A stretch of DNA of 64,000 nt from Isosphaera sp. (GCA_013822085.1 PNJV01000006.1:1-64000), one strand, 5' to 3'. Counted from the first letter of the stretch, positions 30,488-40,887 are shown. Numbers and translations are program-made. Notes: generated from the sequence alone by a model not told the origin.

Positions 30488-32809
30488 TCAGCGGGCCGAG
30501 CGCTGCGGGCTCAGCCGCGGCGTGAAGCCCATCTCGTGGAAGGCGAACGAGAAGATGTCCGCGACCTCTTCGATCCGCTTGGTGGTCGGCTTGCCCGCGC
30601 CGTGCCCGGCCCGGGTCTCGATGCGGATCAGCACGGGGTTGTCGCCGCCGTGGGCCGCCTGGAGGGCCGAGGCGAACTTGAACGAGTGCGACGGCACCAC
30701 CCGGTCGTCGTGATCGCCCGTGGTGACCAGCGTGCTGGGGTAGCGCGTGCCCGGCGTCGCTCGGAGCAGCGCGTGGTAGGGCGAGTAGGCGTAAGCGGTC
30801 TTGAAGTCGGCGGCGATCTCCGGGTCGCCGTAGTCGCTCTTCCAGCCCCACCCGATCGTGAACAGGTGGAAGCGCAGCATGTCCATGACGCCGACCGCCG
30901 GCAGGGCCACGCCGAAGAGGTCGGGCCGCTGGGTCATGGCGGCGCCCACCAGCAGGCCGCCGTTGGAACCGCCCTGGATCGCCAGCCGGGCCGGCGAGGT
31001 GTAGCGGCTGCGCACGAGCCACTCGCCGGCGGCGATGAAGTCATCGAAGACGTTCTGCTTGTTGGCCAGCTTGCCCGCGTCGTGCCAGGGCTTGCCGTAC
31101 TCGCCGCCGCCGCGCAGGCACGCCACGGCGACCACGCCGCCCATGTCCATCCACGCGGCAAACGCCGGCGAGAAGGCCGGGGTCTGCGAGATGTTGAACC
31201 CGCCGTAGCCGTAGAGCAGCGTGGGGTTGGAGCCGTCGAGCTGGACGTCCTTGGCCGAGGCGACGAAGACCGGCACGCGGGCGCCGTCCTTGCTGGTCAC
31301 GAAGACGCGCTCGGTCTTGTACCGGGCCGTGTCCAGGGGCACGGCGGGGGACTTGAAAACCTCGCTTGCGCCCGTGGCGATGTCGTAGCGGTAGATGGTC
31401 GTCGGGATCGCGTAGCTGGTGAACGAGTAGAACGTCTCGGTGTCCTCCGGCCGCCCGCCGAAGCCCCCGGCGGTGCCGATGCCCGGCAGGTCGACGGTGC
31501 GCACCAGCGCGCCGTCGGTCTCGAAGACCTTCACCTCGCTCGAGGCGTCGCGCAGGTAGCTGGCGATGAGCCGGCCCCCCACGTGCGAGACGCCCTGGAG
31601 CGTGGCGTCGCTCTGAGCGATGACGGTCTTCCAGTTGGCCCTGTCGGGGTTCTTGAGGTCGATGGCGACGAGCCTGCCCAGCGGGGCGTCGAGGTTGGTC
31701 TCGACCAGCAGCGTGTCGCCGATGCTGCCCACGAAGCTGTACGCCGCGTCGGCGTCCTGGATCAGCTCGACAAAGCCCCAGGGGGCCACCGCGCCGTCGC
31801 GGACGCGCTGGTTCCGCTGGCCGAGCCACTCCTGCCTGGCGGCGCGCTGGGCCGCGGCGTCGCTGATGGCCCGCAGCTCCTTGCCCTTCTGCGCGTCCAG
31901 GGCCCGGATCGCGCGGGACTCGGGCCCGTCCGGCGAGCCCAGGGGCCGGCTGCGCAGGTCGCGGTAGAACAGCCGGTTCTTCCGCTCGGTCCCCTCGGTG
32001 ATCGTCATGATCAGGAAGCTGCCGTCGTCGGAGACGCCCGCCCCGAAGCCCCACCGCGGCGCGTCGGGACGCTCGTACACCAGCTGGTCGGCCGACTGCG
32101 GCGTGCCCAGCTTGTGGAAGTAGATCTTCCGGTCCTCGTTGAGCGCGCTGAGCGGGTTGTCCGCCGTCGGCTCCTGGTAGCGCCCGTAGAAGAACCCGCT
32201 CCCGTCGGGCAGCCAGGACATCCCGCTGAACTTGACCCACTTGATCTCGTCGGGCAGGTCACGGCCGGTCTGGGCGTCGCGCACGCGCAGCGTGACCCAG
32301 TCGCTGCCGGCGTCCGAGATCGAGTACCCCAGCAGCCTGCCGTCGCGCGTCGGGAACGTGCCCGACAACGCCACCGTGCCGTCGGCCCGGTACGTGTTGG
32401 GGTCCAGCAGCACGCGCCCCTGCTCGCTCAGCGACGAGGTCACGTACAGCACCGACTGGTTCTGGAGGCCGTTGTTGTAGCTGTAGAAGTATCGGCCGCC
32501 CTCCTCGTTGGGCAGCGAGTACCGCTCGAAGTTCCACAGCTCGGTCACGCGGGCCTTGACCCCGTCGCGGAAGGGGATCTTGGACAGGTACCCGAAGGCC
32601 GCCTCGTTCTGGGCCTTGACCCACGCCGCGGTCTCGGTGCTGTCGAGGTCCTCGAGCCAGCGGTACGGGTCGGGCACCTGCACGCCGTGCAGGGTCTCGA
32701 CCAGGTCGAGCTTCTTGGTCTCCGGGTACCGCACCGGCGCAGCGGCCTGGGCCGCCGAGCCGATCACGAGCCCCGCCAACACCCACGCGCACCGACGGAC
32801 GCTGATCAT
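30488..32809 (-). CDS. prolyl oligopeptidase family (S9A) serine peptidase, secreted
   Basis: signal peptide; DPYRWLEDLDSTETAAWVKAQN; LAIQGGSNGGLLVGAAMTQRPDLF; GDHDDRVVPSHSFKFASALQ. Confidence 0.94.
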   Translation of the reverse strand: MISVRRCAWVLAGLVIGSAAQAAAPVRYPETKKLDLVETLHGVQVPDPYRWLEDLDSTETAAWVKAQNEAAFGYLSKIPFRDGVKARVTELWNFERYSLPNEEGGRYFYSYNNGLQNQSVLYVTSSLSEQGRVLLDPNTYRADGTVALSGTFPTRDGRLLGYSISDAGSDWVTLRVRDAQTGRDLPDEIKWVKFSGMSWLPDGSGFFYGRYQEPTADNPLSALNEDRKIYFHKLGTPQSADQLVYERPDAPRWGFGAGVSDDGSFLIMTITEGTERKNRLFYRDLRSRPLGSPDGPESRAIRALDAQKGKELRAISDAAAQRAARQEWLGQRNQRVRDGAVAPWGFVELIQDADAAYSFVGSIGDTLLVETNLDAPLGRLVAIDLKNPDRANWKTVIAQSDATLQGVSHVGGRLIASYLRDASSEVKVFETDGALVRTVDLPGIGTAGGFGGRPEDTETFYSFTSYAIPTTIYRYDIATGASEVFKSPAVPLDTARYKTERVFVTSKDGARVPVFVASAKDVQLDGSNPTLLYGYGGFNISQTPAFSPAFAAWMDMGGVVAVACLRGGGEYGKPWHDAGKLANKQNVFDDFIAAGEWLVRSRYTSPARLAIQGGSNGGLLVGAAMTQRPDLFGVALPAVGVMDMLRFHLFTIGWGWKSDYGDPEIAADFKTAYAYSPYHALLRATPGTRYPSTLVTTGDHDDRVVPSHSFKFASALQAAHGGDNPVLIRIETRAGHGAGKPTTKRIEEVADIFSFAFHEMGFTPRLSPQRSAR

Positions 32810-33008
32810 GCCTTGGCCTCCGTCCCCGCCCCACGCACACGCGCTGTGCGCTCAGCCGGCGCGGGGCGACGCCCCACACCGAAACCTCAGTGTACCTGCA
32901 AAGCCCGCGTGCGGTTCGCTGATTCGGACGCACCCCCCACCCCCCCACCCCTGCATCCCGCCCCCCCCGACGCTGGAGGCTGCGGGGCACTCCTGCGCGA
33001 TGCCCCCG

Positions 33009-33072
33009 CCTGCACCACGCCCGCCTGCACCACGCCCGTCACTGCACCATGCCCGTCACTGCACCATGCCCT
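33009..33072. repeat. degenerate 15-17 bp tandem repeats (cctgcaccacgcccg x2, gtcactgcaccatgccc x2) spanning the 3' end of the ABC ATPase gene
   Basis: direct reading. Confidence 0.8.
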
Positions 33073-34057
33073 TGGTCAGCCGCATGAAGGCGGTCTCCAG
33101 GTTCACGTCCTCCTCGGAGAACTGCGTCAGGCGGAAGCCGCGGTTGATCAGGATGTTGGGGATGTCCGACACGTCCACGCGCGCCCCCGGGTCGAGGCTC
33201 ACGACCACCAGCGGCGACCCACCCCCACCCCCACTACCACCCCCCACGCCCGCGGCGCCGTTGACCGCCGGCCCAGCCCCCTCGGTGATGGTGACTCGCG
33301 CCACGCCGGGGACCTTGGCCAGCACCTCGGCGGCCTCCTGGGCCCGCGCCGTCACCGCCACGTGCACCACGTGCCCGACCTTGGCCCGCCGCAGGGCCTC
33401 CTGGACCGTCCCGGCAAAGAGCAGCTGGCCGCGCTCGATGATCCCCACCACGTTGCACATCTCGGCCAGCTCGGGCAGGATGTGGCTGGAGATGATGATC
33501 GTCTTGCCCATGCGCTTGAGCTCCTTGAGCAGCTCGCGCATCTCGATCCGCGCCCGCGGGTCAAGCCCCGAGGCCGGCTCGTCCATCAGCAGCACCTTCG
33601 GGTCGTGGAGCAGCACCCGCGCAACCGAGAGCCGCTGCTGCATCCCGCGCGACAGCGCGTTGACCTCCGCGTCGGACTTGTCGGTCAGGTCCGTCAGTTC
33701 CAGCACGTCCCCCACCACGCGCTGGCGCTCCTGGCCCACGATGTTGTAGCACGCCGCGAAGAACTGGAGGTACTCGGTCACCACCATGTCCTGGTAGGCG
33801 CCCATGAAGTCCGGCACGTACCCGATCAGCGGGCGGATCTGCCGGTTCTGGTACCCCACCGTCAGCCCGTCGATCATCGCCTGCCCCGACGACGGCTTGA
33901 GCAGCGTGGCCAGGATCTTGATCGTCGTCGTCTTGCCCGCCCCGTTGGGGCCGATGAACCCGAAGCAATCCCCCTGATTGATCGTCAGGTTCAGGCTGTC
34001 CAGCGCCACAAGGTCGCCGTAGCGCTTGGTCAGGTTGATGGTCTCGATCATCGGCAT
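33056..34057 (-). CDS. ABC transporter ATP-binding protein
   Basis: FGFIGPNGAGKTTTIKILATLLKPS Walker A; LSRGMQQRLSVARVLLHDPKVLLMDEPASGLDP signature and Walker B. Confidence 0.93.
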   Translation of the reverse strand: MPMIETINLTKRYGDLVALDSLNLTINQGDCFGFIGPNGAGKTTTIKILATLLKPSSGQAMIDGLTVGYQNRQIRPLIGYVPDFMGAYQDMVVTEYLQFFAACYNIVGQERQRVVGDVLELTDLTDKSDAEVNALSRGMQQRLSVARVLLHDPKVLLMDEPASGLDPRARIEMRELLKELKRMGKTIIISSHILPELAEMCNVVGIIERGQLLFAGTVQEALRRAKVGHVVHVAVTARAQEAAEVLAKVPGVARVTITEGAGPAVNGAAGVGGGSGGGGGSPLVVVSLDPGARVDVSDIPNILINRGFRLTQFSEEDVNLETAFMRLTKGMVQ

Positions 34058-34191
34058 GGTGCGGCTCGTGGGTGTCGTGAACTGTCTTGCCGTGCGGGCG
34101 GGGGGCTGCGTGTGGCGGTTGGTGTGTGGCGCGGGGGCCGGTGGCTCCTGCGGGGGCGGCGGTTGGTGCAGGGCCAGCGGTTGGCGCCGGG

Positions 34192-36651
34192 CTAGGGCGC
34201 CGCGTACTGCGGCGGGTCGTTGGCCAGCGGGTACACCCAGCGGTAGAACGTCAGGCCCTGGCCCCCCATCGGCGTCCCCCCCACCGTCACCGGCACCGGC
34301 GAGGGCTCGCCGGACACGGTCCCCATCACGATCACGCACGGCTGGGTGCTCCAGCGTGACAGGTCCAGGCCGTGGAACAGCCGCCGACGCGCCTGCGTGC
34401 TGGCGTTGTTGGGCGACTGCACGTCCGGCGGCGGCAGCAGCCCGAAGAAGCTCAGGGCCCGCATGCGGTCGCTGGCGAGCTGCCGCTGGGCAGCGCCTGG
34501 CACGAAGATGCCCCCGAACCCGCGGGCGCGCGGCAGAAGGTTCTCAAGGAACGACGAGAGGTCCCTCCCGCGCCGGCTCTCGCCGGCGGCCGACCCCGAG
34601 AGCTGCCCCATGTCCAGCACCTGGCCCGGCTCCCACGAGGCCATGCTCATGGCCACGCCCTGGGCCAGCAGCTGCCCCGTGCTGGGCCGGCCCAGCGCCG
34701 ACTGCTGACCGATCACGATCACCGTCACGTCCCGCAGGGCCGAGGGCAGCTCGTGCCGCAGCCCGCCGCGCACCTCGAGCCTCCCGGTGCCCCGAACCGC
34801 CCGCAGCTGGCCCGGCTGACCGTCGGGCCCGGCCACGGGGATCGGCCCGCGCCACACCGGCGCGCCGGACCAGTCCACACGCACCGACTTGACGGTGTTC
34901 CGCGAGGGGAACGCCACCGCGTCGGGACGCCGCGAGTCCAGCGAGTACCGCTGACTGTCCAGGAACGCCGACCCCGCCGAGCCGTCCGGCGAGTCCCACG
35001 GCGAGACGGCCCCGGCCTGCGGCCGCTGCTCGGTGTCGCGCGCCGAGACCACCGTCTCGCCGTAGCCGGGCAGCAGCACGCTCGCCCACACCCGCGCCCG
35101 GTCGACCGCCTGGCCGTGCACCGAGTCGTAGACCGTCAGGTGCTGCGCCGGCACGCCGGCCGACCGCACCGCCACCGCCCCGCCCCAGGCCAGCGCGGCA
35201 AAGACCGCCACCGACCCCACGAACGCCACCCACGAGTGCTGCCCGAGCCCCCGGGCACGCAGGGCCCGCTGCATCACCGGCCCGGCCAGGAACCAGTACA
35301 CGCCGAACACCACAAGCGAGATCAAGATCCCGGCCCCGGCCTGGCCGCGCTGGTTGATCGCCTCCAGGACACCCTCGTCCAGGTTGACCTGCTCGCGCCG
35401 CGGCCCGGTGCCGAGCTGGAGCTGGCTCTTGACCTGGGCCCACTCCTGCTCGGGCATGTACGCGCCGCGGCGCCCCAGGACGCGGTTCCAGAACGTGCGC
35501 GCCTGCACGGCCGGGAGGATCGCGGGGTTGGCCAGGTCGATCCCGACCAGCGTCACCGCGCCCACGCCGACCTGCCTGCGGACCACCAGCGGCACCCCCG
35601 ACGGGTCGGCCAGGATCACCGTGTTCTGGCCGGGCAAGACGCCCGGCGCGTCGGGCAAGGCCTGCACCGCGGCGCTCTGGGTCGGGACGCCGACGCTGCG
35701 CGACACCGTCGTCCCGAACAGCGGGGCGTCGTGCCGAAGGATCGCGCCGATCTGCCGCACGTCGTACCGGTCCAGCCGCTGCGGCTCGACGCGCGGCATG
35801 ATGTCCAGGAGCAGGTTCGACCGGCTCGTCCACAGCTGCCCGACCGCCGGCAGCACCACGACCATGTGCCCCCCCTGCTCGACCCAGGCGCGCAGGGCCT
35901 CGGCCTGGGCCACGCTCATGTCGGCCGGCTCCCCTTCGGTCCGCGAGGCCGTCCAGACGACCTCGGTCACCGCGCCGTACCCCATCCAGCGGTCGGGCAG
36001 GTCGCCGGGCCGGAGCCCCGAGAGCAGGTCCACCGGCTCGTGCGCCAGGGGCGCGATCGGCGAGACCGTGTTCTCCCGCAGCGCGTACGGCTCGAGCCCC
36101 ACCGCGTTGCGGCCCACCACCGCGATGGCCCCGACGCTCACGGGCATCTCTCTCTGGAACAGCCGCACCGACGCCTGCCCCAGCAGCCGCCCACGCCCAA
36201 CCGCCGACCCGCCGCCAAGGCCGCCGGCGCCCTGCCCGGCCTCGTACGCCGACACGTCCACCAGCGCCGTCGAGTCGGCCACCGCAAACGGCACCGGCGC
36301 GTAGAGCCAGGCGCTGAGCCGCTGGTTCGGGCTCGTGAGCACCGAACGCTCCACCGAGAGCCGGTCGCCGTCGATGTCGCGCAGCGTCAGCACCAGCACG
36401 ATGTCCCTGCCGACGGCGGCGCGGTCGAGAAACTCAACGCGCACCCCGGCCCACGAGCCCCGCCGCACCTGCCCGCCCAGCCCCACCGTGGCCACCGTCA
36501 GCTGCAGCTGGCCCCCGGGCTCGCTGGCACCGCGGCCGGCCTGCGACGGCTCCGGCGCTGCGCCCCCGCCCGCCGCGGGCGCCGCCAGCGCCGGCCAGAC
36601 CGCCATCAACGCCACCAGCCCCACCACCCCCCACACCCCCAACAGCCTCAT
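34192..36651 (-). CDS. large membrane protein, glutamine-amidotransferase-like/uncharacterised
   Basis: signal, TM segments (GILISLVVFGVYWFLAGPVM; VAFVGSVAVFAALAWGGAVAV), LRAWVEQGGHMVVVLPAVGQLW; start at 36651. Confidence 0.7.
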   Translation of the reverse strand: MRLLGVWGVVGLVALMAVWPALAAPAAGGGAAPEPSQAGRGASEPGGQLQLTVATVGLGGQVRRGSWAGVRVEFLDRAAVGRDIVLVLTLRDIDGDRLSVERSVLTSPNQRLSAWLYAPVPFAVADSTALVDVSAYEAGQGAGGLGGGSAVGRGRLLGQASVRLFQREMPVSVGAIAVVGRNAVGLEPYALRENTVSPIAPLAHEPVDLLSGLRPGDLPDRWMGYGAVTEVVWTASRTEGEPADMSVAQAEALRAWVEQGGHMVVVLPAVGQLWTSRSNLLLDIMPRVEPQRLDRYDVRQIGAILRHDAPLFGTTVSRSVGVPTQSAAVQALPDAPGVLPGQNTVILADPSGVPLVVRRQVGVGAVTLVGIDLANPAILPAVQARTFWNRVLGRRGAYMPEQEWAQVKSQLQLGTGPRREQVNLDEGVLEAINQRGQAGAGILISLVVFGVYWFLAGPVMQRALRARGLGQHSWVAFVGSVAVFAALAWGGAVAVRSAGVPAQHLTVYDSVHGQAVDRARVWASVLLPGYGETVVSARDTEQRPQAGAVSPWDSPDGSAGSAFLDSQRYSLDSRRPDAVAFPSRNTVKSVRVDWSGAPVWRGPIPVAGPDGQPGQLRAVRGTGRLEVRGGLRHELPSALRDVTVIVIGQQSALGRPSTGQLLAQGVAMSMASWEPGQVLDMGQLSGSAAGESRRGRDLSSFLENLLPRARGFGGIFVPGAAQRQLASDRMRALSFFGLLPPPDVQSPNNASTQARRRLFHGLDLSRWSTQPCVIVMGTVSGEPSPVPVTVGGTPMGGQGLTFYRWVYPLANDPPQYAAP

Positions 36652-36876
36652 ACCCCCCCACACCCTCGTCGCCCCCGGCAACCCGTGCGCCCACGGTGCC
36701 CCCAACACCCCTGCCGGCCACGCCCGCCCCGCGCCGACGCGCCGCCCACGACGGCGCGGGCTTGCCGCGCCCTCACAGGCCCCGCGACCGCTCCAGCTGT
36801 TGCACGCGCCCCGTTTTGTCATGCCGATCCATCATACGAACGCGCGCCCGATCGGTTGCGGGCCGAACCCCGATTC

Positions 36877-37176
36877 ATGGACCTTGCCCTCTCGGCGACC
36901 TGGCTCGTTCCCCTGGCGCTCATCGGCGCCGTCGTGATCGGCTTCCTGCACCTGGCCTTCAACGCCCTGCAAGACCACCAGCGTCTGCTCACGCTGCACG
37001 GGCGCGTCCGCCAGCTGCGGAGCGAGTACCGCCGAAAGATGCGCGCCCAGGCCCACAGCAACGGCCTGGAGGTCCCGCCCGAGGACCCCAGCGAGGTCAT
37101 CGAGGTCTCGGAGGCCCCGGCGCTCCCCGAGCAGCCCGCGACCAACTCGGCCCATCCCCACCGCTCGGCGGCCTGA
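36877..37176 (+). CDS. hypothetical small membrane protein
   Basis: N-terminal TM TWLVPLALIGAVVIGFLHLAF followed by charged region. Confidence 0.6.
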   Translation: MDLALSATWLVPLALIGAVVIGFLHLAFNALQDHQRLLTLHGRVRQLRSEYRRKMRAQAHSNGLEVPPEDPSEVIEVSEAPALPEQPATNSAHPHRSAA

Positions 37177-37372
37177 GCGGCGTGCTGGCCACGCCGGGCG
37201 CGCCGGCCAGACCGCGCCACGCCGGCTGCTCAAGCCACGCGGTCAGACGACATCTTTGCGCTGTGTCCCCGGCAGCTGCCGATCGCCGATAATGTTCCGG
37301 GTTCGTCCACGGCCGCTGGGCCGACGCCGATCGCGTCGCGCCGGTGGCCGGGCTCAACCTGGAGCAGCCATC

Positions 37373-38881
37373 ATGCAGCAGCACACACTCGGGGGGCATC
37401 GCTGGCACGGTCGGCTCGGTCGGGCCGCCGTCGGGTGCGCGGTGTGGGGGCTCGTCGCCGGCGCCGCGGCGCACCTGGCCCTGCGCGTCCCGGCCGCCCT
37501 GGCCCAGGACCAGGTCAAGGCGGTCCCGCAGTACGCCGTGGCCGTCGTCGGCGACGGCGCCGCCCTGCGCTGCGGCGACTCGACGGTCTTCTACGAGGTG
37601 GCCACGCTCAAGGCCGGCACCGTGCTGCGCGCCGACGGCGAGAGCGGCTCGTGGCTGCGCGTGACCTACCCCGCGGGCACCCGCGCCTTTGTCTGGGCCG
37701 ACCAGGTCCAGCCCGCCGCCTCCGGCCGCACCGTCACCCTCACCCGGCCCAGCCGGCTCCAGGCCGCCCACGCCTCTGCGGGGGCCCAGGGCTCGTACTT
37801 CGCCCTCCTGGACGCCGACCTGCCCACCGGCACCGAGCTGACGGTGATCGACTCCGCCGCCGGCTCGGACGGGCGCGTCCTGGGCTACATGGTCGCGCCG
37901 CCGAGCCAGGCGCGGGCGTTCATCGCCAAGTCGGTCGTGCGCAAGGCGACCGAGGCCGAGGCCGCTGCGCTCGCCGCGGGCACCCCCACCCCCACCCCCA
38001 CCACTCCCCCCGAGGCGCCCCAAGGCACCCGGCCGACCGCCCCGACCCTCACCGGGGGCGCACAGGGGCTGCCTACGCCCCCGCTGCCAAACCCAGCTGC
38101 ACCCACGACCGCTATCACGCAGCTCGGGCCCGCCGGTGACGCGGTCTCGCCCCAGCCCGCTGACAGCCTCCCTGGCGAGCCCACATCCACGCCCACGCCC
38201 ACATCCATACCTGCGCCCACGTTCACGCCCGAGCTTGCGCCGGCCCCTGCCGCCGAGGTCGCCCAGCGCCCCCAGGCCACCCGCGCAGGGCTCCAGGAGC
38301 TGGTCGCACTCTTCGAGCGCGTCCGCCAGCAGCCGCTGGCCGAGGCCGAGATCGACACCGCGCTGGCCCATTTCCAGCGCGCCCAGGAGCAGTACGCGAC
38401 CATCCCCGGCGAGGAGCGCACCGCCCAGCGCCTCTCGGCCCTGATCGAGCTCCTGCGCGTCCGCAAGCAGATCCGCGACGAGCTGGCCCAGCGGCAGGCG
38501 CGCACCACCGAACTGGCGAGCAGCCGCAGGGCCGTGCAGGAGAAGATCGATCAGCTCAGCCGCCAGCGCGTCTACACGCTCATCGGCCGGCTCACGCCCA
38601 GCGTGGTCTACGACGGCTCGCGCCTGCCGCTGCTCTACCGCGTCCAGAGCCCCGAGGCCGGCCCGGCCCGCACCCTCGGGTACCTGGCGCCGTCGCCGGA
38701 GCTCGACCTGGCCGGCAAGCTCGGCGTCGTGGTGGGCATCCTGGGCGAGCAGCGCGTCGATCAGACGCTCGGCAGCACCATCATCACGCCCCGGCGTGTC
38801 GACGTCATCTCGCTCGAGCCCGTCTCGGGCCTCTCCAGCGACTCCGGCGCGCCCGTTCCCACCACGCCGGTTCGCCCCTGA
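37373..38881 (+). CDS. exported SH3-like domain protein with Thr/Pro-rich linker and coiled coil
   Basis: signal peptide; DGAALRCGDSTVFYEVATLKAGTVLRADGESGSWLRVTYPAGTRAFVWADQVQ SH3b-like; TPTPTPTTPP linker. Confidence 0.7.
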   Translation: MQQHTLGGHRWHGRLGRAAVGCAVWGLVAGAAAHLALRVPAALAQDQVKAVPQYAVAVVGDGAALRCGDSTVFYEVATLKAGTVLRADGESGSWLRVTYPAGTRAFVWADQVQPAASGRTVTLTRPSRLQAAHASAGAQGSYFALLDADLPTGTELTVIDSAAGSDGRVLGYMVAPPSQARAFIAKSVVRKATEAEAAALAAGTPTPTPTTPPEAPQGTRPTAPTLTGGAQGLPTPPLPNPAAPTTAITQLGPAGDAVSPQPADSLPGEPTSTPTPTSIPAPTFTPELAPAPAAEVAQRPQATRAGLQELVALFERVRQQPLAEAEIDTALAHFQRAQEQYATIPGEERTAQRLSALIELLRVRKQIRDELAQRQARTTELASSRRAVQEKIDQLSRQRVYTLIGRLTPSVVYDGSRLPLLYRVQSPEAGPARTLGYLAPSPELDLAGKLGVVVGILGEQRVDQTLGSTIITPRRVDVISLEPVSGLSSDSGAPVPTTPVRP

Positions 38882-38931
38882 CCCGTCGCCGGCGGCGCCG
38901 CGATCAGCCCGCATGACACAGCGAACGACAA

Positions 38932-38952
38932 GGCCCGGGGTGGCCCCGGGCC
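38932..38952. terminator. GC-rich perfect hairpin between convergent CDS and tRNA-Gln; possible terminator lacking U-tract
   Basis: ggcccgggg-tgg-ccccgggcc, 9-bp stem. Confidence 0.35.
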
Positions 38953-38986
38953 CGCATGGCCGCTGATTCGGTGCGGTGCCGTTGAA

Positions 38987-39057
38987 CAGGGGATCTAGGA
39001 TTTGAACCTAGACTAACTGAGTCAGAGTCAGTCGTGCTACCGTTACACCAATCCCCT
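38987..39057 (-). tRNA. tRNA-Gln (anticodon CTG)
   Basis: reverse complement AGGGGATTGGTGTAACGGTAGCACGACTGACTCTGACTCAGTTAGTCTAGGTTCAAATCCTAGATCCCCTG; acceptor AGGGGAT/ATCCCCT. Confidence 0.93.
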
Positions 39058-39141
39058 AGCGCTCGTTCGAGGCACGAGTATACGCGCCGGGACGCATAGG
39101 CCAAGCCCGCCGGTGGGTTCGACGCGCGCAGCGCTGCTGGC

Positions 39142-39504
39142 TCAGGCCGGGCGCGCGGGGCGGATCGGCGTGGCCCGCCCGTAGGCCGAGCGTCCGTGGG
39201 CACCGTTGACGCCCGCCGACTTGCCCGCCGACCCCGCGCCGACGACCGTGCCCGGGCCCAAGGCCGGCGCCGCGGGCGCGGGGCGCTCCGGGGGCTGATG
39301 GCTTGCGACCGGGTGCGTGCCGGGCGAACTCGACAGCGCCGCCGGCGCCAGCGGCTGGGGCACGCCACCGCGGCCGATGGTCTGGTTGAGCACGCTCTCG
39401 GGCGTGTCATGACCCGTGCGCTGCTGGCGGAGCGAGTCGATCCGCTGGTCCAGCTTGCTCAGGATCGATTTGACCTGGTTGAAAGCCTTCGAAGATGTCG
39501 CCAT
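39142..39504 (-). CDS. hypothetical small protein
   Basis: MATSSKAFNQVKSILSKLDQRIDSLRQQRTGHD; AGGAGG Shine-Dalgarno upstream on minus strand. Confidence 0.5.
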   Translation of the reverse strand: MATSSKAFNQVKSILSKLDQRIDSLRQQRTGHDTPESVLNQTIGRGGVPQPLAPAALSSSPGTHPVASHQPPERPAPAAPALGPGTVVGAGSAGKSAGVNGAHGRSAYGRATPIRPARPA

Positions 39505-39891
39505 GAGACGCAACCTCCTGTCGCGAACGCGCGCGTCCCCGGAGGGATCGGCCGAAACAGCGCGGCCCTCTTGCGCGACCGCCCGAGAAGGTGACCGGGG
39601 CGGCCGAGTGAGCGGGATGGTCCGGCTGTGCGGCCTGCGGCTCGCGTGTGGGCTGCGTGCGCGGTGGCCAATGCCCCGCCGGGCGTCACCGCGCAGCGAG
39701 GGCTCTGGTCGGCCGGCGTGTGCGGAGCGGGCCGACCCGTCGTCTGGTGCGGGCTCCCCCCGCGTCCTTCACAGTGGCTATACGCGTGCACCGGCTGCGC
39801 GGCTTCACGCAGGGCGTGCCCGTGGCGCATTGCCGATGGCACATCGAGCGACCGCGTCGCACCGGGCGCCGAGCTGCAACCCGGGCGCGAC

Positions 39892-40887
39892 TCAGCGGGC
39901 CGGCGCGCCGCGGCGCTCGGCCTGGATCGTCCGGTAGGCGATGCGCGTGAACTGCTCGCCCTGGAAGAAGCCGCGGGCCCAGGCCTGGTCGTGGGCGGCG
40001 GTGGGCTTGGCGGCCACGGCCTGGTCCTCGCTGGCGCCGCTGTCGATCAGCGCCGCCACGCGGTCATGAACATCGCGGATCATGTCACGGTAGCGGCGCA
40101 GCGCCTCGGCGTCGGCCAGCGGGCCGTGCCCGGGCACGATCTTGGTCCCGGCGCCGGCCTGGGCCAGCGCCGCGTCGGCGACGGCGACGATCCCCGGCAG
40201 GCTGGCGCCGCTGGAGTAATCGATGAACGGGTAGATGCCGTTGAAGAAGGTGTCGCCCATGACGATCACGTCGGCGTCGCGCAGGTGCAGCGTCAGGTCC
40301 CCGTCGGTGTGGGCCGGGGCCTGGGCCGTGCAGGTGATCGGGCCGCCCGCGTCCAGCTCGAGCTGGCCGACGACGCCGGCGATCGGCAGCACGCGCGGCT
40401 CGCCCGGCGGGATGTCGCGCTGGTAGAAATCGATCCGCCCGCCCCCGGCCAGCCGCTGGCGGCACTTGGCCGAGGCCAGCACGCGGAAGCCGCCCTCGGC
40501 GAAGGCCTTGTTGCCGCCGGCGTGGTCGAAGTGCCAGTGCGTGTTGATCAGCGTGGCGGGGCGGTCGGGGGCCAGGGCCCTGACGGCGCTCAGGAGCATC
40601 TCGGCGCGGTCGGGCAGGCCCGAATCGACCGCCACGACGTGATCGGGGCCGAAGCGCACCGTGGTGTTGCCGCCGGCGCCGGCGATCATGTGCACGCCCG
40701 GGGCCAGCTCGGTCACCTCAAGCCCGCCCCCTGGCGCACGCCGCGGGGGCGGCGCCTGCGCCGGCCGAGCCGACCCAGAGGCCCGGCCCAGGGCCACGCT
40801 CGGGGCCAGGGCCGCGGCGACGGACGCCCCAGCCAGGCCCCCGATGAGTTGACGGCGGGTGATCACCGATGATGCTGTCGTGCGCAT
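39892..40887 (-). CDS. MBL-fold metallo-hydrolase, Tat-exported
   Basis: TRRQLIGGLAGASVAAALAPSVALG Tat-like signal; LINTHWHFDHAGGNKAFAEGG; MGDTFFNGIYPFIDYSSG; VPGHGPLAD. Confidence 0.9.
   Translation of the reverse strand: MRTTASSVITRRQLIGGLAGASVAAALAPSVALGRASGSARPAQAPPPRRAPGGGLEVTELAPGVHMIAGAGGNTTVRFGPDHVVAVDSGLPDRAEMLLSAVRALAPDRPATLINTHWHFDHAGGNKAFAEGGFRVLASAKCRQRLAGGGRIDFYQRDIPPGEPRVLPIAGVVGQLELDAGGPITCTAQAPAHTDGDLTLHLRDADVIVMGDTFFNGIYPFIDYSSGASLPGIVAVADAALAQAGAGTKIVPGHGPLADAEALRRYRDMIRDVHDRVAALIDSGASEDQAVAAKPTAAHDQAWARGFFQGEQFTRIAYRTIQAERRGAPAR

Noticed and set aside
30473-34195. 1240-aa plus-strand ORF antisense to prolyl oligopeptidase and ABC ATPase
   Set aside because: Antisense high-GC artefact without recognisable domain content
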